Part shown: positions 54,254 to 64,000 of the stretch, piece by piece
How positions within the stretch are numbered: the first letter of the stretch is position 1
Layout: each line of letters begins with the position of its first letter
NCBI RefSeq assembly: GCF_030064165.1
Contig: NZ_CP125947.1
Location: 2,542,001-2,606,000 of the forward strand
Reading direction: 5' to 3'
Source: Comamonas resistens
GTDB taxonomy: Bacteria; Pseudomonadota; Gammaproteobacteria; Burkholderiales; Burkholderiaceae_C
Length of the DNA stretch: 64,000 nucleotides
Program-made: the position numbers and the translations under genes
Notes under the pieces: generated by a model
Told to the model about the DNA's origin: nothing
The model's input: the letters and a program-made list of their open reading frames with translations, nothing else
The model's database searches: none

Positions 54254-56149
54254 TCAGGCCTTAGCCAGAACGTAGCGTCCAGGAGCCGCCTCAATGGCTT
54301 CGTAGGCCTTGGCACGCCCATAGGTTTTAGGCGCAGCTTGCTGCTTGCCAGCATGGCCGGCCAGCCACTCGCTCCAATCCGTCCACCAACTGCCTGGATA
54401 CTCGGTGGCACCAGCCAGCCATTCCTGCTGCGATGCAGGGAACTCTCCATCCTCACGCAGCCAGTGGCTGCGCTTGTTCTTGACCGGTGGGTTGATGACG
54501 CCCGCAATATGACCAGATGCCCCCATGGCAAAGCGCAGATCGCCACCCAGCACCTGGGTCGAGGCATAAGCCGCGCTCACCGGCACGATATGGTCTTCGC
54601 GCGAGCCATACAGATAGACGGGCATCTTCACCTGGGACATATCGATAGCCTCGCCACACACCGTCAATGCCGCGGGTTTGATGAGATTGTTTTCCAGATA
54701 GAGATTGCGCAGATACCAGGCGTAGAACGGACCTGGCAGATTGGTGCTGTCGCTGTTCCAATACAGCAGATCGAATGGTGGTGGCGTCTCGCCCTTGAGG
54801 TAGTTTCCCACCACATAGTTCCAGACCAGATCGTTGGGACGCAGAAAGCTGAAGGTGGAAGCCATGTCCTGGCCCTTCATCAGGCCGCCCTGGCCCATCT
54901 GCATCTCGCGGAAACGCACGACGTTTTCGTCAATGAAAATATCCAGAATGCCGGTGTCGCCAAAGTCGAGCAACGTGGTCAGCAGCGTCATGCTGGCTAC
55001 AGGGAATGGCATTGCGGCTGCCGTAGAAGCCTTGGCTGTACTTGTCTTTGCTGCTGTCCGGCTGCGACCGGGTTGCTTGGTCGTCGGTTTGGACTCACCA
55101 TGCTCGCGAGCATGACGTGCGGCCAGCACAGCCATGGCCGCAGACAGCATGGTGCCGCCCACGCAAAAGCCCAGCACATTGATTTGTGGCGCCTCGCAGA
55201 TATCCTGCACTGTGCTTACCGCCTTGAGCACGCCGTTTTCAATGTAGTTGTCCCAGGTCTGATGCGCCTGGCTTTCATCGGGATTGCGCCAGCTCACCAC
55301 AAAAGTGCGGTGCCCCTGGCTGACTGCGTAGCGGATCAGCGAGTTATCGGGTTGCAAGTCCAGGATGTAGTACTTGTTGATGCAAGGAGGCACCATCAAA
55401 AACGGCTTTTCGTAAACCTTGGCGGTGAGCGGCTTGTATTCGATGAGCTGGAACAGCTCATTCTCGAACACCACGGCCCCTTCGGTGGTCGCCACGTTCT
55501 TGCCTACGGTGAACAGGCTCTCATCCGTCATCGACACATGACCCTGGCGCATATCGGCCAGCAGATTGGCAATGCCCTGAGCCAGGCTCTCGCCCTTGGT
55601 CTCGACGACTTTGTTCAGTGCATCGACATTAAGTGCCAGAAAGTTGCTGGGCGCCATCGCCGCGATCCACTGCTCCACGGCAAAGCGCAACCGGCTTTTG
55701 GTCTTTTCATCACCCTGCGCAGCCTCAGCCATGCCCATCAGCATGCGACTGCCCAGCAGATAGTTGGCCGCAGCCGCAGCCGCCATGGGATTGGCAGTCC
55801 ATTGGGGGGCGGCAAAGCGCCTGTCCTTGGAGAGCAGTGCCTGCACGGACTGGCTATCGCCCAGAGACTTCACAGCCTCGAGGTAATCCTGCTGCAGGGT
55901 TTGCAGCTTGTTGGCGTCAAACTGCACTGGTGAGCCAACTTGTCCAGCCAACTGGGGCATGGCGGACTGCATGGCATCCATGATTCCCGCCCATGGATTG
56001 GGCGCGCCGCCCAACCCTGGCATGCTGCCCAATGCGCCAGGAGCAATGCCACTCCATTGCGGTAGCGATTGAAGGCTCTTGCTCCACTGTTCCTGCCAGA
56101 ACTGTTGAACGGAATGGGCGGTCTGGCCCCAGCTCGGGTCAAAATTCAT
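54254..56149 (-). CDS. phaC: Class I poly(3-hydroxyalkanoate) synthase
   Basis: 631 residues from ATG 56149 (MNFDPSWGQTAHSVQQFWQ). The lipase-box-like motif with catalytic Cys is NVLGFCVGGTMLS; the Asp is in YLYGSREDHIVPV and the His in ASGHIAGVINPP. WTDWSEWLAGHAG near the end is typical of class I synthases. A 30-residue Lys/Thr/Ala-rich insertion (ESKPTTKQPGRSRTAAKT and following) lies shortly after the catalytic Cys. It polymerises (R)-3-hydroxyacyl-CoA on granules. Confidence 0.94.
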   Translation of the reverse strand: MNFDPSWGQTAHSVQQFWQEQWSKSLQSLPQWSGIAPGALGSMPGLGGAPNPWAGIMDAMQSAMPQLAGQVGSPVQFDANKLQTLQQDYLEAVKSLGDSQSVQALLSKDRRFAAPQWTANPMAAAAAANYLLGSRMLMGMAEAAQGDEKTKSRLRFAVEQWIAAMAPSNFLALNVDALNKVVETKGESLAQGIANLLADMRQGHVSMTDESLFTVGKNVATTEGAVVFENELFQLIEYKPLTAKVYEKPFLMVPPCINKYYILDLQPDNSLIRYAVSQGHRTFVVSWRNPDESQAHQTWDNYIENGVLKAVSTVQDICEAPQINVLGFCVGGTMLSAAMAVLAARHAREHGESKPTTKQPGRSRTAAKTSTAKASTAAAMPFPVASMTLLTTLLDFGDTGILDIFIDENVVRFREMQMGQGGLMKGQDMASTFSFLRPNDLVWNYVVGNYLKGETPPPFDLLYWNSDSTNLPGPFYAWYLRNLYLENNLIKPAALTVCGEAIDMSQVKMPVYLYGSREDHIVPVSAAYASTQVLGGDLRFAMGASGHIAGVINPPVKNKRSHWLREDGEFPASQQEWLAGATEYPGSWWTDWSEWLAGHAGKQQAAPKTYGRAKAYEAIEAAPGRYVLAKA

Positions 56150-56338
56150 GCTTACATCCTCATCAAAGCAAGCGACCGGCGAACTCAGGGTCTGGGCGCT
56201 TGCGGAATCTGCAACACGGCTCACACATACGTATTGTCACCTATGCGCCAGCAAATTCTGACAAAAATGATCGTCGTTTTTACTGCGGTGAAGCTGTTTT
56301 TACACAAAGCGCCTTAGCCTCACCGCAGAATCGTCAAT

Positions 56339-56650
56339 ATGTACCTGATTGCCATCGCCTGGATGTATGTCGTCGTCATGATGACCATTGCCGAGGCCGC
56401 CAGTCCAAGCGGCACCCTGCTGGGTGCGTTTTTCACCTTTGTGCTCTATGGCCTGCTACCGCTTTCCATCCTGCTCTATATCTTGGGCACACCTGGACGC
56501 AAGCGCCGTCTCAAGGAACGCGAACGCGTCCAGGCAGAGCAACAGGCCAAGGCTCTCTCCTCAGACAGCTCCATCCCGCCAGATACAGGCAGCCAAGCGA
56601 CCACTGCTGCCCAGCCGGCCGGCATCGCGCCGATGCGAGAAAAACCGTGA
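56339..56650 (+). CDS. Small two-span membrane protein
   Basis: 103 residues. Two hydrophobic spans (MYLIAIAWMYVVVMMTIAEA and GAFFTFVLYGLLPLSILLYIL) then a basic stretch (GRKRRLKERERVQAEQQ) and a polar tail. Similar small proteins occur next to pha or pgeF genes in the order. Its last 90 bases overlap the 3' end of pgeF on the opposite strand. Function unknown. Confidence 0.6.
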   Translation: MYLIAIAWMYVVVMMTIAEAASPSGTLLGAFFTFVLYGLLPLSILLYILGTPGRKRRLKERERVQAEQQAKALSSDSSIPPDTGSQATTAAQPAGIAPMREKP

Positions 56651-57499
56651 TTCATTGCTGACCGTACACCACTGCTGGCTACCGTCGTTGCCATAGATCT
56701 GCGTTATACCCAAGGCGTTCAGACGTTGACGCGCGAGCTGCGGCAGATTGGCCAGGTATTTACGACCTTCAGTGCCTTCCCGCAGCTGAAAATACCGGGC
56801 GGCCTGCTCATCGTGAGCCAGAAATATCTCTCTCACCTCTGCCCCCACCTCGAAGGATTGCGGGCCTATACAAGGGCCCAGCCAAGCCTGCGTACGCGCA
56901 GCAATCGCTTTGAGATCTTCACTTTCGATAGCATCTTGCGCAGATGCAGCATGCACTTCATGGCAAAAAGACCGAAAAAGTGACTCCAGCACGCCATCTG
57001 GCAACGGCCCTTGCAGCGCACTTCGCCCAGGCGGCATGCCGGCGAGGCCGCGCCAGCCTGCATGGGCAGCCCCCACAACCAGGCCAGACTGATGGGCAAG
57101 CAGCACAGGCAGACAGTCCGCCACCATGATGGTGCAGACAACTCCTGCTTCATGCGTGACGCAAGCATCAAAGGCTGCGCCTGAAGACTGCTTCACATTG
57201 CCCCCATCCAGCGCCAGCACATCCACGCCATGCACCTGCTGCAAAAAAACAGAGCAGGCCCCCGGAGTTTGCTCGGCAATCACATTGCCCAGCAACTCCC
57301 TGTTGCGCTGCACATGCGCGGGTTCATCACCGACATGGTCACCCAGATTCATGCTGCCCCAGGGGGACTGGCTCACACCGCCGTCGCGGGTGGTACACAG
57401 AGCGTGGACACCGGCGATGCCAGGCCAGTCCGGCACCAGCCAAGAGCCGGGAAAAGACGCAGTCTGCGGCTGCGTTTGCGGTATTGACGAAGGGCTCAT
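56561..57499 (-). CDS. pgeF: Peptidoglycan editing factor / multicopper-like purine phosphorylase family
   Basis: 312 residues from ATG 57499. YfiH/LACC1 family: CTTRDGGVSQSPWGSMNLGDHVGD, LQQVHGVDV, VADCLPVLL, GAAHAGWRGL and AWLGPCIGPQSFEVG, with the zinc-binding His and Cys in those motifs. It is longer than most relatives: roughly 30 extra residues lie between AHAGWRGLAG and AWLGPCIG. It starts 11 bases after the maiA stop, so the two are co-transcribed. Relatives edit peptidoglycan precursors or cleave purine nucleosides. Confidence 0.88.
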   Translation of the reverse strand: MSPSSIPQTQPQTASFPGSWLVPDWPGIAGVHALCTTRDGGVSQSPWGSMNLGDHVGDEPAHVQRNRELLGNVIAEQTPGACSVFLQQVHGVDVLALDGGNVKQSSGAAFDACVTHEAGVVCTIMVADCLPVLLAHQSGLVVGAAHAGWRGLAGMPPGRSALQGPLPDGVLESLFRSFCHEVHAASAQDAIESEDLKAIAARTQAWLGPCIGPQSFEVGAEVREIFLAHDEQAARYFQLREGTEGRKYLANLPQLARQRLNALGITQIYGNDGSQQWCTVSNESRFFSHRRDAGRLGSSGRLAACIWRDGAV

Positions 57500-57510
57500 G
57501 AATGCCCCCC

Positions 57511-58176
57511 TCACTCAGCATCTGGGCAAGCTGACGGGTGAGCAGCCTGGAACGCTGGCAGCGTATTGCAGCGCTCCACCACGGCCGTCAGCCGCGGCAG
57601 CCCCTCCAGGTTCACATTGAAACGCTGTGCATTGAAGACCTGTGGAATCAGGCAGCAGTCGGCCAGCGTGGGTGTATCGCCCCAGCAGAAGGTGGATGGC
57701 GGCAGACCATCGGCCTTACGCTCAGCCTCTAGCAGTACCAACTGGCGCTCGAAAGCCTCCAGACCCAGGCGCGCCCAATGCGCATACCAGCCCGTCTTGG
57801 CCTCGTCGGAGACACCCAGATCCCTGACCAGATACTTGAGCACGCGCAGATTGTTCAAAGGGTGGATTTCGCAAGCCACCATCTGCGCCAGTGCCCTCAC
57901 ATGGGCTCGGCCCAGTGCATCCGAAGGCAGCAAGGGTATCTGGGCATGGGTCTCGTCGAGATATTCGATGATGGCCATGGATTGCGTGAGCCTGTGCCCG
58001 TCGTCAAGCTCCATGGATGGCACCAGCGCATCGCCCACATGATCGGCATAGGCCGAAGCTTTTTGCTCGCCACGCACCAGATGTACGGGCACGGACTCAT
58101 AACTCAGACCCTTGAGCTGCAGCGCAATGCGCACACGATACGAGGCCGAGGAACGGAAATAAGTGTAGAGCTTCAT
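57511..58176 (-). CDS. maiA: Maleylacetoacetate isomerase (zeta-class GST)
   Basis: 221 residues from ATG 58176. The zeta-class signature SSASYRVRIALQLKGL (SSxxxRVRIAL) is at residues 9-24; thioredoxin-like N-domain, then helical C-domain with CEIHPLNNLRVLKYL and WGDTPTLADCCLIPQVFNAQRF. It isomerises maleylacetoacetate (or maleylpyruvate) using glutathione in tyrosine/homogentisate or gentisate breakdown. A fumarylacetoacetase-family gene lies divergently beside it, which supports the pathway. Confidence 0.9.
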   Translation of the reverse strand: MKLYTYFRSSASYRVRIALQLKGLSYESVPVHLVRGEQKASAYADHVGDALVPSMELDDGHRLTQSMAIIEYLDETHAQIPLLPSDALGRAHVRALAQMVACEIHPLNNLRVLKYLVRDLGVSDEAKTGWYAHWARLGLEAFERQLVLLEAERKADGLPPSTFCWGDTPTLADCCLIPQVFNAQRFNVNLEGLPRLTAVVERCNTLPAFQAAHPSACPDAE

Positions 58177-58335
58177 GGCCGCAGCATAGCCTGAACCGTA
58201 CGGCCAACCACGCTGACCATGCAGCGGATACGTAAAAGCCGAAATGTATTTTTGCGGCGCCTGGTCCTGGCCGTGGCACACTGCTTTCCACATCAAGCAA
58301 TGCTGATTTCAGCGCATGTTTTTGCCGAGGACTTC

Positions 58336-59031
58336 ATGAGCTACGTGTTCACTCCCCCTGCTGTTGCCAGCCTCCCCGTTGTGGGCCGTGGCGAGCGTTT
58401 TCCGATCCACCGCATTTACTGCGTGGGCCGCAACTATGAGGATCATGCCAAGGAGATGGGCTTCACCGGCCGCGAACCGCCTTTTTTCTTCCTCAAGCCC
58501 GCCGACACGGCCCTGCCGGTTGAAGCCGGCAGCACGGCCCAAATGAGCTACCCCACGCTGACGCAGAACCTGCACCATGAGATCGAGCTCGTGGTTGCCA
58601 TCGGCAAGGCCGGCAAGAACATCAAGGCGGCAGACGCGCTGCAATACATCTACGGCTATGCCGTGGGCCTGGACATGACCCGTCGCGACCTGCAAAACGA
58701 TATGAAGAAGCAAGGCCGCCCATGGTGTATTGGCAAAGGCTTCGAGCAATCCGCCCCCGTTGGTCCCGTCACTCCAGTTGATCAGGCAGGCGATATTGGC
58801 AATGCCGAGATTTCTCTGCAAGTCAATGGCACGGAGCGCCAGCGCAGCCATATCAGCAAGCTGATCTGGAATATCGCCGAGACCATCGAGCATCTGTCCG
58901 CGGCCTGGGAGCTGCAACCGGGCGACCTGATCATGACCGGCACGCCCGAGGGCGTGGCAGCCGTGGTCAAGGGCGATATGCTTGAAGGTACGGTGACCGG
59001 CTTGGCCCCGATCAAGGTACAGATCGCCTAA
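58336..59031 (+). CDS. Fumarylacetoacetate hydrolase family protein
   Basis: 231 residues from ATG 58336. FAH fold: [46 protein letters not shown] (metal Glu residues), [14 protein letters not shown] and [16 protein letters not shown]. It is of the short UGL/fumarylpyruvate hydrolase type. Next to maiA it probably hydrolyses fumarylpyruvate or fumarylacetoacetate. It is divergent from maiA across 159 bp. A strong terminator follows. Confidence 0.9.
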   Translation: MSYVFTPPAVASLPVVGRGERFPIHRIYCVGRNYEDHAKEMGFTGREPPFFFLKPADTALPVEAGSTAQMSYPTLTQNLHHEIELVVAIGKAGKNIKAADALQYIYGYAVGLDMTRRDLQNDMKKQGRPWCIGKGFEQSAPVGPVTPVDQAGDIGNAEISLQVNGTERQRSHISKLIWNIAETIEHLSAAWELQPGDLIMTGTPEGVAAVVKGDMLEGTVTGLAPIKVQIA

Positions 59032-59071
59032 AAAGCCAGACACCACAGCTACTTAAGTTTGAAAGTCAGGA

Positions 59072-59108
59072 GGGAGTCGTCCAACAAGCACAGGACGACT
59101 CCCTTTTT
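59072..59108 (+). terminator. Terminator after the FAH-family gene
   Basis: GGGAGTCGTCC / GGACGACTCCC, a perfect 11-bp stem followed by T5. Confidence 0.92.
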
Positions 59109-59167
59109 CATAGCTGATTGCGCTCTATATACCTGCGCTTGAAGCCCGATTTGCTTATAGTTGCGGG

Positions 59168-59728
59168 ATGATTTTCCGCAGCCCCATCAAGTTCTGCCGC
59201 AACTGCGGCACCGCAGTCACCTACCGCGTTCCTGACGATGGGGACACGCGTGAGCGCGCCGTCTGCCCGGCCTGCAACACCATTCACTACGAGAACCCCC
59301 TCAATGTGGTGGGCACCCTGCCCGTGCTCCATGACGGTCGCGTGCTGCTGTGCAAGCGCAACATCCAGCCCCGGCTTGGCAAATGGACCTTGCCCGCAGG
59401 CTTCATGGAACTGGCCGAAACCACGGCAGCAGGCGCCCGGCGAGAAACCGATGAAGAAGCCGGCGCCGATATCGAGATGGGCCGCCTGTTCTCGGTGATC
59501 AATGTCCCCCAGGTAGGACAGGTTCATTTCTTTTACCTGGCACAGCTCAAGAGCGAGCATTTCTATCCCGGCCCAGAGACCATGGAAGCGCGCCTGTTCA
59601 CCGAAGCCGAAATTCCCTGGGATGAAATAGCGTTTCGCACCGTCAAGCTGACGCTCGAACATTTCTTTGCCGACCGCCGCGCCGCCCAACTGGACGAGCC
59701 CAAGGTTCATTGCCTAGATCTGCTCTGA
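59168..59728 (+). CDS. NUDIX hydrolase with N-terminal zinc ribbon
   Basis: 186 residues. Zinc ribbon at residues 10-40 (FCRNCGTAV and VCPACNTIHYENP), then the Nudix domain with the box GFMELAETTAAGARRETDEEAGA (about 80-102). The zinc-ribbon plus Nudix layout occurs in NudC-like NADH pyrophosphatases, though the NudC N-terminal domain is absent. It probably hydrolyses a nucleotide diphosphate compound. Confidence 0.87.
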   Translation: MIFRSPIKFCRNCGTAVTYRVPDDGDTRERAVCPACNTIHYENPLNVVGTLPVLHDGRVLLCKRNIQPRLGKWTLPAGFMELAETTAAGARRETDEEAGADIEMGRLFSVINVPQVGQVHFFYLAQLKSEHFYPGPETMEARLFTEAEIPWDEIAFRTVKLTLEHFFADRRAAQLDEPKVHCLDLL

Positions 59729-60017
59729 GCCAACTGTGCCGAAGAAGACGCTGCCTCATTGAGCCTTGGCAGCTCCGGCCTGCACGCCTGCGACGATTTC
59801 ATGGGCGGCTCAAAATAGCCTTTGTCTTACGCGAAGCGGGGCATCGCATCCGGAGAATTTACTTTTAAATACATTTCAAACAACAACCAACACTCACCCA
59901 GAGATGCCTCGTGACAGCATGTTGCCGTTGATCACATAGAAGAGACAGCCCGGCATTGCACCGCACTGCTTGGTTGGCCAAAGCCCTCATAACGAACAAG
60001 AGACATTCTCCAAAGTC
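59729..60017. other. Intergenic stretch before the GGDEF-EAL gene
   Basis: Nearly 290 bp with no gene or convincing hairpin seen. AT-rich sequence around 59860-59890 could hold the promoter. Confidence 0.35.
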
Positions 60018-62483
60018 ATGCAGGTACCTTTGAGTCAAACCTTCAAATCAAGGCAATTTCTGCAACGGATCTGGCCTTTGGTGCTGCTGGTCCTGGTGTT
60101 GACGCTCACCGCGAGCTCCAGCCTCTACCTGCTGTCGGCCGTACGGGGAATGACCAACGGAGAAAGCCTCTGGTCCAAGGCGCAAAAAGACGCCATCTAC
60201 TATCTTTCGCGCTATGCCGATGATGGCAAGCCAGTTGACCTGCAGCGTTATCAGCAAGCGCTTCGCGTCCCTCATGGCGATGCCATGGCACGGGAAGCTC
60301 TGTACGCCACACCGCCACAGCTCGAGCTCGCCCGGCTCGGCATAGAGCAAGGCCAGAACCACCCCGACGATGTCAATGCACTGATCTGGCTGCTGCGCAC
60401 CTTTCGCCATGTGCACTGGGTGCAGGACCCTGTCGCTCACTGGCGCCAGGGCGACGCCTATCTGCAGCAGCTCGACAAGCTGGCCCAGGAAATCACCACG
60501 GCCTACCAAAATAGCCAGGTCCAGCCCTATCTGATCAGCACCTGGAAGCGCGAAATCGACCAGATCAATGAAGGCGCCACGGCTGCCACCAAAGCCTTCA
60601 GCGACTCGCTAGGCCATAGCTCGCGCGAGATTGTGGCTCTGCTGCTGGTACTCAATTGCGGTCTGGCGCTCTTGCTGATCGCTCTATGGACCTGGCATAC
60701 CATGCGACTGGTCCAGCAACGTCAGCTGATGCAGGCAGGTCTGCAAAGCGAAATAGAGCGCGCCGAAACCACGCTGGCCGCGCTGGGGGATGCAGTCATT
60801 ACCACCGATGCCGACGGCCTCGTGAACTACGTCAACCCTGTCGCCGTTGGCCTGCTCGGCAGCGTCAAGCACAGCCATCTGGGCAAGCCCATCAAGCAGG
60901 TGCTGCAGTTCTACTCCATGGACTCTTCATTCACCAGCGAAGGGCTGCTCAGTCAGTTGCTGTCCGACCAAGTGTCTGTGCGTAACGAGCAAACTCACTG
61001 GGTACGCCGCGCGGACCACAGCATCGTGCCGGTCAAGGTCATGGGCAGCTCCATCGTGCGTGAAGAACAAACCACTGGCGCGGTTCTCGTGTTGCGCGAT
61101 GTCTCTCGCGAACAGCATTACATGGATCAGCTGTCCTGGAATGCCCGCCACGATGTACTGACCGGCCTGGAAAATCGGGGCGAGTTCGAGCGACGCCTGC
61201 AAAAGCTGCTGCACCAGGGGCTGCACCATGTCAAACCCTGCGCGTTGCTCTATATCGACCTCGATCAGTTCAAACTTGTCAACGAAACCAGCGCTCATTC
61301 CGCTGGCGATGAGATGCTGTGCGAAGTATCACGCATGCTGCAAGCCAATCTGCGCGAGAGTGACTGCCTGGCACGCATGGGCGGTGACGAGTTCGGCGTG
61401 TTGCTGGAGAACTGCCCTCCGGCCAATGTCGCGGTCATTGCCGAAAAGCTGCGCGTAGCCGCTCAGCAGTTGCAGCTGAATTGGGGCGAGAAAATACTGC
61501 GCACCGGCTTTTCCATCGGCGTGGTCCACATCCCGGGAGATGCGACCAATGCCTCCGACCTGCTGCGCATGGCTGATATGGCCTGCTATCAGGCCAAGGA
61601 GCGCGGACGCAACAAGGTCTTTGTCTACACCGCCGAAGACGGTGTCTACAGCCGCTATGTCAGCGAAATGGAATGGGCCAGCCGCATCCGCACGGCCCTG
61701 GATGAAGACAGGTTCTGTCTCTACGCCCAGAGCATTGCCCCCTTGCAAAAAGGAGGCCGTGACGGCAGGCACTTCGAAGTGTTGCTGCGCCTGCGCGATG
61801 AAAACGGGCAGATTCTGTCGCCAGGGGCCTTTATCCCCGCAGCGGAACGCTACGGCCTGATGCCAACACTAGACCGCTGGGTCATAGGCAGAACACTGCA
61901 AACACTGTCTCAGCATGTTCGCAGCAACACATTGATCGACACCTGCGCCATCAATCTCTCTGGGCCCAGCCTTGACGACGATGCTTTGCTGGAATTTGTG
62001 AAGGGGCAGATGCAGCAATACGGCATCTCGCCACAGATACTGTGCTTTGAGATCACAGAAACCAGTGCCATTGGCAACCTCAGCAACGCCACCCGCTTGA
62101 TCCAGGCGCTCAGGTCCATGGGATGCCGCTTTGCACTGGATGATTTTGGCGTGGGCATGTCCTCTCTGACTTATCTGAAGCAGTTGCCCGTTGATTACCT
62201 GAAGATCGACGGCGGCTTTGTGCGCGACATGTTGCAGGACAAGAGCAACCACGCCATGGTGGAGATGATCAACCGCATCAGCCATATCCTCGGCAAGAAA
62301 ACCATTGCCGAATTCGTGGAAAGCCGTGAAATTGCCAAGGCACTCAAGCAGATGGGCGTGGACTACGCTCAGGGCTATGCCATTGCCCATCCCCGCGCCA
62401 TGACCGCCGAATTCTTTGCCCCCACCCAAGAAAATCAGTTGCCACAGTGGTGCGATGCCTTGGTGTTGGGCGGGACGAATTGA
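60018..62483 (+). CDS. Membrane-bound GGDEF-EAL cyclic-di-GMP protein with PAS domain
   Basis: 821 residues from ATG 60018; a TTG at 59970 is an alternative. Two membrane spans (LVLLVLVLTLTASSSLYLLSAV near 20-40 and IVALLLVLNCGLALLLIALW near 205) enclose a periplasmic sensor. A PAS domain (GDAVITTDADGLVNYVNPVAV) follows. GGDEF is intact with an I-site (RESD five residues before GGDEF). The EAL domain reads EVL instead of EAL but keeps INLSG, EITET, DDFGVG, LKIDGGF and AEFVES. It may both make and break cyclic di-GMP. Confidence 0.9.
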   Translation: MQVPLSQTFKSRQFLQRIWPLVLLVLVLTLTASSSLYLLSAVRGMTNGESLWSKAQKDAIYYLSRYADDGKPVDLQRYQQALRVPHGDAMAREALYATPPQLELARLGIEQGQNHPDDVNALIWLLRTFRHVHWVQDPVAHWRQGDAYLQQLDKLAQEITTAYQNSQVQPYLISTWKREIDQINEGATAATKAFSDSLGHSSREIVALLLVLNCGLALLLIALWTWHTMRLVQQRQLMQAGLQSEIERAETTLAALGDAVITTDADGLVNYVNPVAVGLLGSVKHSHLGKPIKQVLQFYSMDSSFTSEGLLSQLLSDQVSVRNEQTHWVRRADHSIVPVKVMGSSIVREEQTTGAVLVLRDVSREQHYMDQLSWNARHDVLTGLENRGEFERRLQKLLHQGLHHVKPCALLYIDLDQFKLVNETSAHSAGDEMLCEVSRMLQANLRESDCLARMGGDEFGVLLENCPPANVAVIAEKLRVAAQQLQLNWGEKILRTGFSIGVVHIPGDATNASDLLRMADMACYQAKERGRNKVFVYTAEDGVYSRYVSEMEWASRIRTALDEDRFCLYAQSIAPLQKGGRDGRHFEVLLRLRDENGQILSPGAFIPAAERYGLMPTLDRWVIGRTLQTLSQHVRSNTLIDTCAINLSGPSLDDDALLEFVKGQMQQYGISPQILCFEITETSAIGNLSNATRLIQALRSMGCRFALDDFGVGMSSLTYLKQLPVDYLKIDGGFVRDMLQDKSNHAMVEMINRISHILGKKTIAEFVESREIAKALKQMGVDYAQGYAIAHPRAMTAEFFAPTQENQLPQWCDALVLGGTN

Positions 62484-62523
62484 TGGTTCGACCTCTTGCA
62501 GAAGTTACAGCGCATAAAAACAA

Positions 62524-62546
62524 AAAGAGAGCCCTAGGCTCTCTTT
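62524..62546. terminator. Terminator between GGDEF-EAL gene and YgiQ-family gene
   Basis: AAAGAGAGCC-CTA-GGCTCTCTTT, a 10-bp stem symmetrical enough to serve both convergent genes. Confidence 0.8.
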
Positions 62547-62551
62547 GATCT

Positions 62552-64000
<1,449 letters not shown>

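Noticed and set aside
54203..55933. 576-codon plus-strand frame opposite phaC
   Set aside because: Shadow of phaC; composition typical of an antisense frame.

Overview
The window looks like a chromosomal stretch of a Comamonas-type betaproteobacterium (Burkholderiales, Comamonadaceae). The evidence is the GC-rich housekeeping genes, a phaCAB polyhydroxyalkanoate cluster, a propionyl-CoA/methylmalonyl-CoA operon, a TctC/Bug-type binding protein beside acyl-CoA catabolic genes, and two classes of insertion sequence. No rRNA, tRNA or CRISPR array was recognised. All identifications come from reading the sequence and from family knowledge; no database search was run.

Layout. 1-3.4 kb: the end of an OmpA-family gene, a SnoaL-like gene, a small membrane protein gene whose 3' end is overwritten by an IS2-group element, and gloA. 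3.45-12.68 kb: a filamentous (inovirus) prophage bounded by two dif-like 28-bp sites. It carries a repressor, a Rep protein, a probable ssDNA-binding protein, a run of tiny virion and zinc-ribbon genes, a major coat protein and an adsorption protein. The adsorption gene is cut by a 2.5-kb IS21-family element, and no assembly ATPase (pI/Zot) is left, so the prophage is probably defective. 12.8-15.2 kb: a KfrA-like coiled-coil DNA-binding gene with palindromic upstream DNA, and a tyrosine recombinase. 15.6-16.7 kb: a FadL-like outer-membrane protein. 16.8-26 kb: the propionyl-CoA to succinyl-CoA pathway (VOC/epimerase-like, pccA, pccB, meaB, methylmalonyl-CoA mutase) with a divergent GntR regulator.

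26-31.5 kb: an MHYT-PAS-PAS sensor, an acyl-CoA synthetase, a small exported hydrolase and small conserved genes. 31.5-33 kb: an integrase remnant at the 5' end of dusA, a known type of island insertion site. 33-43 kb: phaZ, an RnfB-like ferredoxin, a chemotaxis receptor with a C-terminal Cache-like domain, the lysine-pathway genes dapC, dapD and dapE, pilU and prmB. 43-49 kb: a ferritin-like protein, a LysR regulator, and an acyl-CoA ligase / acyl-CoA dehydrogenase / binding-protein operon. 49-56 kb: an ABC-F protein, two very short related peptide genes (WPxDERDRKR motif), then phaB, phaA and phaC. 56-64 kb: pgeF, maiA and a divergent fumarylacetoacetase-family gene, a zinc-ribbon NUDIX hydrolase, a GGDEF-EAL protein, and the 3' part of a YgiQ-family radical SAM gene.

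The genes together describe a metabolism built on CoA thioesters: propionyl-CoA assimilation, acyl-CoA activation and oxidation, and PHA synthesis (phaCAB) and breakdown (phaZ). phaZ and phaA share a near-identical palindromic upstream element. The least explained items are the paired WPxDERDRKR peptides at 51.3-51.65 kb and the architecture of the dif-integrated, IS-interrupted inovirus.
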